The notes beneath the pieces are model-generated. The model saw only the letters and a list, made by a program, of their open reading frames with translations. It searched no databases and was not told the DNA's origin. 64,000 bases of DNA, from NCBI GenBank assembly GCA_964581505.1, contig CAZOOR010000005.1, positions 1 to 64,000 on the forward strand, given 5' to 3'. The position numbers and the translations under genes were made by a program. The stretch's first letter is position 1. Each line of letters starts with the position of its first letter. This stretch comes from CAZOOR01 sp964581505 (GTDB lineage Bacteria > Bacteroidota > Ignavibacteria > Kapaibacteriales > UBA2268). Shown piece by piece: positions 34,612-43,050 of this stretch.

Positions 34612-37599
34612 ATGAAAGAATTAAAAGCACTTGTTCAGCAGTTCCACCGAAACATTGACGAATACAAAAGCGGCGGATATGACGAAGAAAACACTAAAAT
34701 TGATTATATTGACCGCTTCTTTGCATTCCTCGGTTGGGACGTAAATAATAATCAAGGTTACTCCGAAGACTATCGCGAAGTAGTACGCGAGGACAAAGTT
34801 ATTATTAAAGGTCGCCCAAAATCGCCCGACTATTCCTTCCGTATTGGCAAAGAGAGACTTTTCTTTGTCGAAGCAAAAAAGCCTTCGGTCAATATTTATG
34901 ACGATATAAAACCTGCTTTCCAAGTCCGCCGCTATGGCTATTCTGCCGGCTTACCTATTTCCATTCTGACTGATTTCGAGGAATTTGCTATATACGACAC
35001 CACCATACCGCCTAAGGAAAATGACAAGGCTTCTACCGCTCGTATTTTCTATTGCAAATATGATGAGTATGAAAACAATTGGGATTTCCTGTTCAATACA
35101 ATTTCAAAAGATGCAGTACTAAAAGGTAAATTTAAACAATTCACGAAAAAAGGTAAAAAGAAAAAAGGTACGCAATCAGTAGATAAAGAACTACTGAAAA
35201 TGATTGAAAACTGGCGCGAAATGCTTGCTAAGAACATCGCGCTTCGCAATATGAATATTGATATTTATCAGCTGAACGAAGCAGTACAAAAGATTATTGA
35301 CCGCATTATTTTCCTGCGTATGGCGGAAGACCGCAATACAGAACGTTACGCTACCCTCGCCGAAATCATTAAAAACGATACTATTTATCATCATCTTGCC
35401 CGCTATTTCAACTCTGCAAATAAGAAATACAATTCAGGGCTGTTCAAACCAATTCAATGGCTCGATAATCTATCTATTGACGATAAAGTTTTCAAAACTA
35501 TCATTGCCGATTTGTACTATCCCAATCCTTATGAATTTTCAGTTATTCCTATCGAAATTCTCGGGCATATCTACGAGCAATTCCTCGGCAAAACAATTAG
35601 ACTGACAAAAGGACACCGTGCCGTCATTGAAGAAAAACCCGAAGTTCGCAAAGCCGGTGGCGTTTACTACACTCCAAAATACATTGTCGATTACATTGTG
35701 CAAAACACAGTCGGCAGAAAACTTGGTGTCAGAACACAGGATTCAGGGGACAGCACCTCTGCCTCCCGCCCCCTGCCCCCTGCGAGCGTAGCGAAGCTCA
35801 AAATCCTCGACCCAGCCTGCGGCAGCGGCTCATTCCTTGTCGGGGCTTACAAATACCTGTTGGAATACCACCTGAAATACTGGACGCAAAGTAGGAACAA
35901 GAAAAAAGGATTGAAAGAGGGACATCTCTACTTGATTGGCAAAGACAGCTACAGACTGACTACAAAAACTAAACGCTCTATCCTGCTCAATAATATATAT
36001 GGTGTGGACATAGACACTCAGGCAGTCGAAGTTACAAAACTCTCGCTACTACTCACTATGATGGAAGGCGAAATCGCCGAAGCAGGCACCGAACTTTTCT
36101 TCAAAGGACGCAAGGAAGCACTCCTCCCCGACCTCTCCGCAAATATCAAATGCGGTAACTCACTCATCGCCTCCGACTTCTACACCGGTAAAGACCTCGA
36201 ACTCTTCGACAGCGGTGAAATGAAGAACATTAATGCCTTCGATTGGGACGTCGAATTCAAAGAAATTATGGACGAAGGCGGCTTTGATGCTGTTATTGGT
36301 AATCCGCCGTATGTTGAACATAAAAAATTAAGAAATTTCTCTAATTATTTTGCAACGAAATATTTAAGTTACGCTGGAACAGCTGATCTTTATATATATT
36401 TTATTGAAAAAGGGATTAAGGTTTTAAAAAAACGAGGGTATATGAGTTTTGTTATCTCAAATAAATTTATGAAAACTGAATACGGAAAAAAAATCAGAAC
36501 ATTTTTGAATGATAAAACAATTTTAGAAGTTATTGATTTTACTAAATATCATATATTTGATGCATTAGTTTCAAGCTGTATTCTTTTAGTTGAAAATATT
36601 CAACCTACAGATAAACATTATATCCGTTTTTCTGATATTGATAAAAAAATTAAAAGCTATGGATTAACAAATTTTATTAATAAATATGGATTAAAAGTTA
36701 AACAAAGTAGCTTAAAACCAAATTATTGGATTTTTAAGGATCAAAATTTATTAAATATTAAAGAAAAAATGGAAACAAATACCATAAAAATTAATGAAAT
36801 TGATGGCATTAATATTTATCGTGGTATAACGACTGGTTTCAATCCTGCATTTATTATAAATGATGATATAAAAAAAATGATCATTTCTAAAGATAATGAT
36901 TCGAATTTAATAATACATCCTTTAATCCAAGGAAGAAATATCAAAAGGTGGGTAATTAATAAAAGTAATAATTATATAATAAATACAAACTATGATTTAA
37001 ATATACCAGCTGATTATCCAATAATATTTCAATATTTACAAAAATATGCTGAAAAGCTAAAAATAAGATCAGATCAAGGTAGAAACTGGTGGAACTTACG
37101 TGCTTGTAAATACTACCATGAATTTGAGAGAGAAGAAAAGATAGTCTGGGGTCTTACATCAGACAGATGGGCTTTTGCATATGATAATGAAAAATATTAT
37201 TTACCCAGTAATGGTTATTTATTAACTTCAAAAACATTTAATATTAAATATTTATTAGGAGTAATAAATAGTAATCTTATGAAATTCTATTTTAGTTTCA
37301 TTGGTATAATGACTGCAGGTGGTGCATATACATTAAAACATGGTACTATTAAACAACTCCCCATCAAAACAATAGACTTCTCCAACAAAGCGGAAAAGGC
37401 ACAGCACGACAAAATGGTAACGCTGGTAGAGCAGATGCAGGAGGCACAGAAAGCGGTACACGATACAGCCGGCAAGAGCGAAAGCGAAATAAAATTTGCC
37501 AAACAACGCTGCGACTTACTCGACAAACAAATAGACGCCCTCGTCTATGAACTCTACGACCTGACAGAAGAAGAAATCAAGATTGTAGAAGGCAAGTAA
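34612..37599 (+). CDS. Single-polypeptide restriction-modification enzyme (type IIG/Eco57I-like)
   Basis: A 995-residue defence enzyme joining nuclease, N6-adenine methyltransferase and specificity parts. Order: PD-(D/E)xK nuclease (PDYSF 72-76, VEAKK with E87 and K89); helical linker; methyltransferase with SAM motif DPACGSGSFL (about 400) and catalytic NPPY (about 564-567); then a TaqI/Eco57I-type recognition domain; and a C-terminal coiled coil (about 925-995). Residues about 377-395 (DSGDSTSASRPLPPASVAK) are a GC-rich insertion just before the SAM motif. The recognition domain DNA (about 36300-37350) is much more AT-rich, with long A/T runs, than the DNA on both sides, as expected from domain exchange. 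The target sequence cannot be predicted. No separate hsdS or nuclease gene is adjacent. Confidence 0.92.
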   Translation: MKELKALVQQFHRNIDEYKSGGYDEENTKIDYIDRFFAFLGWDVNNNQGYSEDYREVVREDKVIIKGRPKSPDYSFRIGKERLFFVEAKKPSVNIYDDIKPAFQVRRYGYSAGLPISILTDFEEFAIYDTTIPPKENDKASTARIFYCKYDEYENNWDFLFNTISKDAVLKGKFKQFTKKGKKKKGTQSVDKELLKMIENWREMLAKNIALRNMNIDIYQLNEAVQKIIDRIIFLRMAEDRNTERYATLAEIIKNDTIYHHLARYFNSANKKYNSGLFKPIQWLDNLSIDDKVFKTIIADLYYPNPYEFSVIPIEILGHIYEQFLGKTIRLTKGHRAVIEEKPEVRKAGGVYYTPKYIVDYIVQNTVGRKLGVRTQDSGDSTSASRPLPPASVAKLKILDPACGSGSFLVGAYKYLLEYHLKYWTQSRNKKKGLKEGHLYLIGKDSYRLTTKTKRSILLNNIYGVDIDTQAVEVTKLSLLLTMMEGEIAEAGTELFFKGRKEALLPDLSANIKCGNSLIASDFYTGKDLELFDSGEMKNINAFDWDVEFKEIMDEGGFDAVIGNPPYVEHKKLRNFSNYFATKYLSYAGTADLYIYFIEKGIKVLKKRGYMSFVISNKFMKTEYGKKIRTFLNDKTILEVIDFTKYHIFDALVSSCILLVENIQPTDKHYIRFSDIDKKIKSYGLTNFINKYGLKVKQSSLKPNYWIFKDQNLLNIKEKMETNTIKINEIDGINIYRGITTGFNPAFIINDDIKKMIISKDNDSNLIIHPLIQGRNIKRWVINKSNNYIINTNYDLNIPADYPIIFQYLQKYAEKLKIRSDQGRNWWNLRACKYYHEFEREEKIVWGLTSDRWAFAYDNEKYYLPSNGYLLTSKTFNIKYLLGVINSNLMKFYFSFIGIMTAGGAYTLKHGTIKQLPIKTIDFSNKAEKAQHDKMVTLVEQMQEAQKAVHDTAGKSESEIKFAKQRCDLLDKQIDALVYELYDLTEEEIKIVEGK
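35738..35798 (+). repeat. GC-rich insertion-like block inside the restriction-modification gene
   Basis: A short block with runs of C and the phrase GCGAGCGTAGCGAAGC keeps the reading frame and adds about 19 low-complexity residues just before the SAM-binding motif. The phrase resembles palindromic intergenic repeats (AGCGTAGC also occurs, on the minus strand, in the repeat at 52110-52160). I read it as an in-frame repeat insertion. Confidence 0.45.
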
Positions 37600-37864
37600 G
37601 CACCCGCGTATCGCCCCCTCTCGGGAGGGGGTCTGGGGCTGGGTAAAGGTGCAAGAGCAAAATAAAATAACATAAATAGAAGAATAAAGTTTGAAACAGC
37701 CACACACCCCTAAATCCCCTCTTGATAGAGGGGACTTGGAAAGGCAAAACAGCCACACACCCGTAGGGCAGAGCATCACCCCCTCTAAAAAGAGGGGGCC
37801 GGGGGGTGTGTAAAGGTGCAAGAGCAAAATAAAATAACATAAATAGAAGAATAAAGTTTGAAAC
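37600..37864. repeat. Tandem array of GC-rich palindromic repeat units
   Basis: No gene here. Palindromes of the type CCCCCTC..GAGGGGG occur in succession (37614-37631, 37716-37734, 37780-37799). Each is bordered by ACACACCC on the left and GGGTGTGTAAA-like sequence on the right. A 54-base segment beginning TAAAGGTGCAAGAGC is present twice without a mismatch that I can see (37644-37697 and 37811-37864). The second copy runs into the assembly gap. The apparent open frames across this block are repeat artefacts. Confidence 0.85.
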
Positions 37865-37964
37865 NNNNNNNNNNNNNNNNNNNNNNNNNNNNNNNNNNNN
37901 NNNNNNNNNNNNNNNNNNNNNNNNNNNNNNNNNNNNNNNNNNNNNNNNNNNNNNNNNNNNNNNN
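37865..37964. other. Assembly gap (100 N)
   Basis: Exactly 100 N, the usual placeholder for a gap of unknown size. It falls directly after the second copy of a 54-base repeat and before another AGCCACACACCC start, so the true array is probably longer than shown. Confidence 0.98.
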
Positions 37965-38060
37965 AGCCACACACCCGTAGAACAATACACTGTATTGTTC
38001 TACTCCCCCCATGTTCGAGGGGACTTGGAAAGTCGGGAGTGTGTAAAACAAGAAAGGAGA
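37965..38060. repeat. Further repeat unit with a 13-bp perfect palindrome upstream of the DUF559 gene
   Basis: After the gap the unit restarts with AGCCACACACCC and ends GGGAGTGTGTAAAAC. Unlike the earlier copies it holds a perfect inverted repeat at 37977-38003: arms GTAGAACAATACA and TGTATTGTTCTAC around a single C. It ends about 10 bases before the DUF559 ATG, with AGAAAGGAGAA as a ribosome-binding site. Confidence 0.75.
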
Positions 38061-38070
38061 ACCAACACAA

Positions 38071-38445
38071 ATGACAAAACTTAAATACAACCCAAAACTA
38101 AAAGAATACGCCAGACAACTACGCAATAATCCCACCTATGCAGAAAAAACCCTATGGTATTCATTACGTGGCAAACAACTAAAAGGCTATGATTTCGACC
38201 GCCAAAAACCTCTTGGCGAATTTATCTTCGATTTCTACTGCTACAAATTGAAATTGGTAATCGAAGTGGACGGAATAACCCACGAAGATGAAGACGTAAA
38301 GCAAAACGACAAACTAAAAGATGAATTTATAGCAAGTATCAGCTTCAATATCCTGCGTTTCACCGATGACGAAGTACTCGGCAACGGCAATATGGTTGTC
38401 CGTAAGATTGTGGAATATATAGAGAAATTTGAAAAAGGTATTTAA
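38071..38445 (+). CDS. DUF559 endonuclease-domain protein
   Basis: A 124-residue protein of the DUF559 family, a PD-(D/E)xK nuclease fold related to very-short-patch-repair (Vsr) enzymes. Seen: ARQLRNNPTYAEKTLWYSLRGKQLKGYDFDRQKPLGEFIFDFYCYKLKLVIEVDGITH with the likely metal residues Asp (FIFDF) and Glu-x-Asp (IEVDG). The ribosome-binding site AAAGGAGAA is strong. It is bounded on both sides by copies or remnants of the same palindromic repeat, suggesting that gene and repeats move or spread together (inference). It may also simply accompany the restriction-modification gene upstream. Confidence 0.85.
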   Translation: MTKLKYNPKLKEYARQLRNNPTYAEKTLWYSLRGKQLKGYDFDRQKPLGEFIFDFYCYKLKLVIEVDGITHEDEDVKQNDKLKDEFIASISFNILRFTDDEVLGNGNMVVRKIVEYIEKFEKGI

Positions 38446-38643
38446 ACCCACCCCTAAAACAGAGCATCAGTCCGGGGAGTGTATAAAACAGCTTGAATAT
38501 TCATCACCGTAACCTAAAGGATACGGTTTAAAAAGACATATATATTAACCGCATCGTTTAGGGTGCGGTTTGAGACAGCCGAGATACTTTAAAAAGGCAA
38601 AACAGCCAACCTCGCCCTTCGGGAGATAGCAGGAACAACACGC
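38446..38643. repeat. Repeat remnants and hairpins downstream of the DUF559 gene
   Basis: Directly after the stop come ACCCACCCCTAAAACAGAGCATCAGTCC and GGGGAGTGTATAAAACAG, degenerate versions of the units found before the gene. Two hairpins follow: CCGTA/TACGG near 38508-38527 and AACCGCA/TGCGGTT near 38549-38572, the latter possibly ending the minus-strand operon. No coding frame is evident. Confidence 0.55.
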
Positions 38644-39525
38644 CTACCGCACTTTTATTTTCTGTATCAATATACCACCGATGATAAGCGTGATGCCTAT
38701 TATTGTGGAGATGAGAATTTTTTCGCCGAGTATGATGTTGATTAAATTGAGTGAAAGGAAGGGAGAAAGATATATCAATGAACTGACTTTTGCCGTGTTC
38801 TCAGAGAGTTTCAGAGCCTTGAGCCAGACGACAAATGTAACGCCCATCTCGAATAAACCTACATAGACAGCGGCGAGCAAACCGCTCGTTTCGCTGATGC
38901 CCAGCGGCGTTCCGGTGATGACGATGTATATAGCGATGAAAACAAAGCCCGCCGCAAACGAAAGGAATAATTTAACGAGAACATCACGTTTGTCTTTCAG
39001 GTTGATAATCCAAAATGTCGCCCAGATAAGCGAACTGCCGAATGCCAATGCCGTCCCGAGCGGATTCGAGAAATTAAGCGACAGCAAATTGCCCTTTGTG
39101 GCGATGAGCAACAATCCGAAAAAACTCAGCAAGATGCCGCCTATTCCTATGAGATTGATTTTCTGTTTCAGAAAAATTATTGAGAAAATGACAACCATAA
39201 CAGCCCAAGAGTAATTAAGCGATAATGCTTCCTGCGCCGGCAGGAGTTCATACGCCTTGAACAGCACTAGATAATACAGAAAAGGATTCAAACCGCCGGA
39301 CAAAATGGAAATTGCCCAATCTTTTTTACTCTGGCTTTTCAGTTTGGCAAGTTCGCCGTTGGCGATTAACAGGACAAAAAGCACGAGCAAAGCAGTCAGC
39401 ACGGAATAAAACAACAGTTGCAAATAGGAAAAATTTTCCAATGACAATTTAAAGGCGGTGGCTACGGTTGACCATAGCAGCACCGCCGATAAAGCATATA
39501 AATATGCCTGCGTTTGCCGTTTCAT
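38644..39525 (-). CDS. EamA/DMT-family membrane transporter
   Basis: A 293-residue ten-helix protein made of two EamA repeats (for example LSAVLLWSTVATAFKLSLENF in the first and ATFWIINLKDKRDVLVKLFLSFAAGF in the second). The family moves amino acids, metabolites and in some cases lipid-linked sugars. It is the last gene of the sugar operon, joined to the dprE2-like gene with no spacing, so a role as translocase of a polyprenyl-linked sugar is attractive but unproven. Confidence 0.85.
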   Translation of the reverse strand: MKRQTQAYLYALSAVLLWSTVATAFKLSLENFSYLQLLFYSVLTALLVLFVLLIANGELAKLKSQSKKDWAISILSGGLNPFLYYLVLFKAYELLPAQEALSLNYSWAVMVVIFSIIFLKQKINLIGIGGILLSFFGLLLIATKGNLLSLNFSNPLGTALAFGSSLIWATFWIINLKDKRDVLVKLFLSFAAGFVFIAIYIVITGTPLGISETSGLLAAVYVGLFEMGVTFVVWLKALKLSENTAKVSSLIYLSPFLSLNLINIILGEKILISTIIGITLIIGGILIQKIKVR

Positions 39526-40266
39526 TTAGAGGGATAATTTTTTGAAAATACTTTCCGGGAGTATTTTAATAACCGTCATAATCATTCTCCAAAACCCAGG
39601 TACATATACAATGTCTTTGCCGCTATTCATTGCCTCGAATATCGCTTTACCAACCTTTTCCGGTGAAGAATATAGCGGATTTTTGGGCATATTTGCAGTC
39701 ATCGGTGTATCCACAAATCCGGGTTTAATAGCCACAACAGCGATGTCCTTTTTTGCCAGACGGTTTCTCATACCTTGCAGGAAGAGCGATATACCGCCTT
39801 TTGCCGCACCGTAAACATAATTACTCTGCCGCCCGCGGTCTCCGGCAACCGAAGAGATTGCGGCAATACAACCCTTGCCTTTTTGCTCGAAATAAGCGGC
39901 GGCAACAGTCGCAAGCGAAACAACAGATGTAAAATTGATATTTATTTGCTCGGTAACGGCGAGATTATCATTCTGAATTTCCTCTTGAGCCGGCAAGGTT
40001 CCGTGAGCAATCAGGATTGCGTCAATTTCACCCAATTCCTTGAGTACCGCATCGAACAAATCTTTATGGATATTCACATCAGCAAGCGGAAATTCGCCGA
40101 TTGATATATTTGCACCGCCTGACAATGCCCGCAAATCTTTGTGGACTTCCTCCAAACGGGAAAGATTTATATCGGCAAGGTATAAATCGGCACCGTTTTT
40201 TGCAAAATTGAGTGCAGTTGCCCTTGCTATTGCCGATGTTCCGCCTATGATTAATACTTTTTTCAT
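39526..40266 (-). CDS. DprE2-like short-chain reductase (polyprenyl-phosphoryl-arabinose formation)
   Basis: A 246-residue NAD(P)-dependent SDR. It has the cofactor motif IIGGTSAIARATALNFA and the catalytic Ser/Tyr/Lys in ISSVAGDRGRQSNYVYGAAKGG, the wording typical of DprE2. In mycobacteria DprE2 reduces decaprenyl-phosphoryl-2-keto-ribose to decaprenyl-phosphoryl-D-arabinose. The upstream gene, 27 bases away, is a clear DprE1 relative, which strongly supports the same two-step epimerisation here. C-terminal helix probably membrane-associated (FWRMIMTVIKILPESIF). Confidence 0.88.
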   Translation of the reverse strand: MKKVLIIGGTSAIARATALNFAKNGADLYLADINLSRLEEVHKDLRALSGGANISIGEFPLADVNIHKDLFDAVLKELGEIDAILIAHGTLPAQEEIQNDNLAVTEQININFTSVVSLATVAAAYFEQKGKGCIAAISSVAGDRGRQSNYVYGAAKGGISLFLQGMRNRLAKKDIAVVAIKPGFVDTPMTANMPKNPLYSSPEKVGKAIFEAMNSGKDIVYVPGFWRMIMTVIKILPESIFKKLSL

Positions 40267-40293
40267 AACATTTATCCTTTTAAAATTAAATTT

Positions 40294-41598
40294 CTATTTT
40301 GTAACACGTCTCCAAAAACTTGATGAGAATTTCGGGTCTATAAACTCGATAAATTTCTCCCATTCGGGATAAAATCTGCGGAAGTCTTCGCCGGACATTC
40401 TCGCATCTTTAGCTGGATAGAGCCGTCCGCCGTTCGCCCTGACAATATCATCAAGCTTGTTTAATTCTTTCAATGTAAAATCTCCCGTCATTCTGAAATC
40501 AATCGCCATCGTAATCCCGGGTTGCGGGAATGAGAGCATTCCTGGCGACTTAACCTCTCCAAATGTTTTCAGAACGGTCAAAAACGAGGACAACCCGCTT
40601 TTCGAGACATTACCTAATATGTCCTTCACCGCTTCTTTTCCGTTGGTATGAGGCACAACAAATTGATACTGCAAAAAACCGTCCTTGCCGTAAGCCCTGT
40701 TCCAATGCTCAACGGCATCAAGCGGATAGAAAAACGGCTCATAATGTACTTTCTGCCGTGTTTTTTTGTTAATCTGCTTGTTGTAATATAAAATATTGAA
40801 TAGTCGCACAGTCAGAGGATTAATAAAAGAATAATCGAAAGGGAAATCAGGCGACTTGTCCTTAATTTTTACTTCCTTATCCGGCTCAGCAGTGAAATTC
40901 CCACCCGAATATATGCCGCGTCCCAATCGGCTGTCGGTCGAAGTACAATCAACCCAAGAAACAGTGAAATCGTTTTTGCTGTCGTTTGCTTCATTAATCT
41001 CGAAAAATTCGTCCACATTGTCGAATTTGATATAATCCACATCAAGGAAAGGTGAAGCCGCTCTTTGCAATTTAATTTTGACTTTTGTAATCAAACCGGT
41101 TAATCCCAAGCCACCGATTGTCGCCGCAAACATTTCGCTGTTCTCTTCGGGACTGCACGTCATAACAGTTCCGTCCGAACGCAGCAGCTCGAACGACAAT
41201 ACGTGATTACCAAAAGTGCCGGCAACGTGATGATTTTTGCCGTGAACATCATTAGCGACAGCACCGCCGAGAGTAACGAATTTTGTTCCCGGAGTAACCG
41301 ATAAAAACCAACCTGCAGGTACGGCAATTTTGAGAATGTCGGCAAGAGTAACGCCTGCTTCCGCCTCAATAATTCCGTCCTCGAAATTTATTGAGATAAA
41401 TCTGTTAAGTCCTGCAATAACAAGAAGTACACCGTCTTCGTTCAGACAACTGTCCCCGTAACTTCTGCCGAGACCGTAAGCCAGAACCTTATCTTTGATA
41501 GAGGAAATATCGGGAATTTGAACTAACCAGTTGATTTTAATAACATCAGCCGGCAGAAGTTTAGGATAACGTCCCCAAGATTCATAATTTTCAAACAT
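40294..41598 (-). CDS. DprE1-like FAD oxidoreductase (polyprenyl-phosphoryl-ribose 2'-oxidase)
   Basis: A 434-residue VAO-type flavoenzyme. Diagnostic segments: YGLGRSYGDSCLN, SVTPGTKFVTLGGAVANDVHGKNHHVAGTFGNHV, and near the C terminus GGRLYPAKDAR with K397 matching the catalytic-site Lys of mycobacterial DprE1. DprE1 oxidises the 2'-OH of polyprenyl-phosphoryl-D-ribose. The position of the benzothiazinone-target Cys of M. tuberculosis appears to be Ala365 here (GITMAIDF). It sits between the HAD-UbiA gene and dprE2-like gene, the order of the pathway. Confidence 0.92.
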   Translation of the reverse strand: MFENYESWGRYPKLLPADVIKINWLVQIPDISSIKDKVLAYGLGRSYGDSCLNEDGVLLVIAGLNRFISINFEDGIIEAEAGVTLADILKIAVPAGWFLSVTPGTKFVTLGGAVANDVHGKNHHVAGTFGNHVLSFELLRSDGTVMTCSPEENSEMFAATIGGLGLTGLITKVKIKLQRAASPFLDVDYIKFDNVDEFFEINEANDSKNDFTVSWVDCTSTDSRLGRGIYSGGNFTAEPDKEVKIKDKSPDFPFDYSFINPLTVRLFNILYYNKQINKKTRQKVHYEPFFYPLDAVEHWNRAYGKDGFLQYQFVVPHTNGKEAVKDILGNVSKSGLSSFLTVLKTFGEVKSPGMLSFPQPGITMAIDFRMTGDFTLKELNKLDDIVRANGGRLYPAKDARMSGEDFRRFYPEWEKFIEFIDPKFSSSFWRRVTK

Positions 41599-43041
41599 TT
41601 ATAACATCGCTCCCACAATAAATAAAATCATCAATCCGAAAAGCACATAACTGAACGAGTCTTTAACCGTATATACAACAGGGTCTTCGTCCATTTCACC
41701 TCTGAATGCCTTGAACCACATCCTTGTTATCCACGCAAGCAATAGAACACTGACTGGAATAAGCCACAAGGGATTGTGATACAATACTGCAACTTCCGGA
41801 CTGAAAATATATAAAAGAAATATTAAGACAGAGAGATAACCACTTGAAGTTCCAAGTGTTAAAAGTAGTTTAATATCATCTGTTTCGTAGCCTCTGCCTT
41901 TTGCTTTAGTTTTATTTTGTTTAATAAGATTTTTCAACTCGGTATAGCGTTTTATTATTGCAAGAGAAAAGAATATAAATAAAGAGAACGCTATAAGCCA
42001 TTTGGACAGTGGTAATTTAGTAATTTCGCCGCCTGCAACTATACGTATTGAATAAAGAACTGCCAATGTGATTATATCGGCTATAACAATTTTCTTCAAG
42101 TAAACCGAGTAAAGAGTTGTGATTATTAGATATAAGAGTAATATCCAAGCAAAATCGTTCGGCAAATAGAAAATACTAACGGTAAAACTAATGAACATTA
42201 ATATTAGCGATATAAGGAAAGCCTGTATCGGGTTCAGCACTCCTGCGGCAAACGGTCTGTTTCGCTTTTTCTTGTGTATCCTGTCGGATTCCAAATCAAG
42301 CAGGTCGTTCACTATATATATAAACGAAGCCGTAAACGAGAAACAGAAAAATGCGATAATGCTGTTTGTAATTGCCGTAATATCTGTAAATTCGTGTGCA
42401 AGTAGAAAGGGTAGAAAAATTAAAAGATTCTTTACCCATTGATAGATACGCATTTCTTTAATCAAATGCTTAAAGAAATGCCCCTCCGCTTCCAAAACCG
42501 TGAGATTGGAATTTGCCTTAGTAGCTTTATTAATCAATGACTTATCATTTGAAATCAAATAAGCATTACGGCAATTCTCGAAAACATCTAAATCGGCTGA
42601 ACTGTTGCCCATATAGTCATACTGTCCCTTGCCGAATTTCTCATTTAGGGTCTTGCTCTTGTTTTCACTGCGATTATTGTGATTTTCCGTGCTGAAAATC
42701 AATTCATCGAACAAGCCTGTATATTTATTTACATCATTAGCCACGCTTTCGAGCGATGCTGTTGTCAGTACAATATACCTTTCTTCGTTTTTTGCGGATT
42801 TGATAATATCAATAACATTTTGATTATAAGGGAACAACTCGGCATCAGGTTTGGCAAGTGCAAGAATATGCGATTTGAAGTAGTTTTTCCCCTTCAATAT
42901 CCAAAAGAACAGCATAAATAGTACAAGCGGCTTTTGCTTAATTGCAAGCAATGTCGCCTCGAGGATTGAGTCGGTCTTAATTAATGTACCGTCCAAATCC
43001 ACACACAAAGGAATACTGTTATTTCTTTTTATCTCATTCAT
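41599..43041 (-). CDS. HAD phosphatase-UbiA prenyltransferase fusion (polyprenyl-phosphate phosphoribosyltransferase-like)
   Basis: A 480-residue fusion. The N-terminal part is an HAD phosphatase (DLDGT at 15-19; YMGNSSADLDVF as motif IV). The C-terminal part is a UbiA prenyltransferase with about eight helices and NDLLDLESDRIHKKKRNRPFAAG (from about 243) as the first Asp-rich motif. Mycobacterial DPPR synthase (Rv3806c) is a UbiA enzyme that joins PRPP to decaprenyl phosphate, after which a phosphatase removes the 5-phosphate. This fusion could do both steps. Its stop is adjacent to the DprE1-like start. Other UbiA substrates cannot be excluded on sequence alone. Confidence 0.88.
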   Translation of the reverse strand: MNEIKRNNSIPLCVDLDGTLIKTDSILEATLLAIKQKPLVLFMLFFWILKGKNYFKSHILALAKPDAELFPYNQNVIDIIKSAKNEERYIVLTTASLESVANDVNKYTGLFDELIFSTENHNNRSENKSKTLNEKFGKGQYDYMGNSSADLDVFENCRNAYLISNDKSLINKATKANSNLTVLEAEGHFFKHLIKEMRIYQWVKNLLIFLPFLLAHEFTDITAITNSIIAFFCFSFTASFIYIVNDLLDLESDRIHKKKRNRPFAAGVLNPIQAFLISLILMFISFTVSIFYLPNDFAWILLLYLIITTLYSVYLKKIVIADIITLAVLYSIRIVAGGEITKLPLSKWLIAFSLFIFFSLAIIKRYTELKNLIKQNKTKAKGRGYETDDIKLLLTLGTSSGYLSVLIFLLYIFSPEVAVLYHNPLWLIPVSVLLLAWITRMWFKAFRGEMDEDPVVYTVKDSFSYVLFGLMILFIVGAML

Positions 43042-43050
43042 TTAATCTAT

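Noticed and set aside
37516..38070. Open frames running through the N gap (minus strand)
   Set aside because: They translate GC-rich repeats and unknown bases, with no start context or family resemblance.
37600..38643. CRISPR array
   Set aside because: Repeats are not regularly spaced, are palindromic and degenerate, have no spacer structure, and no cas gene is near.
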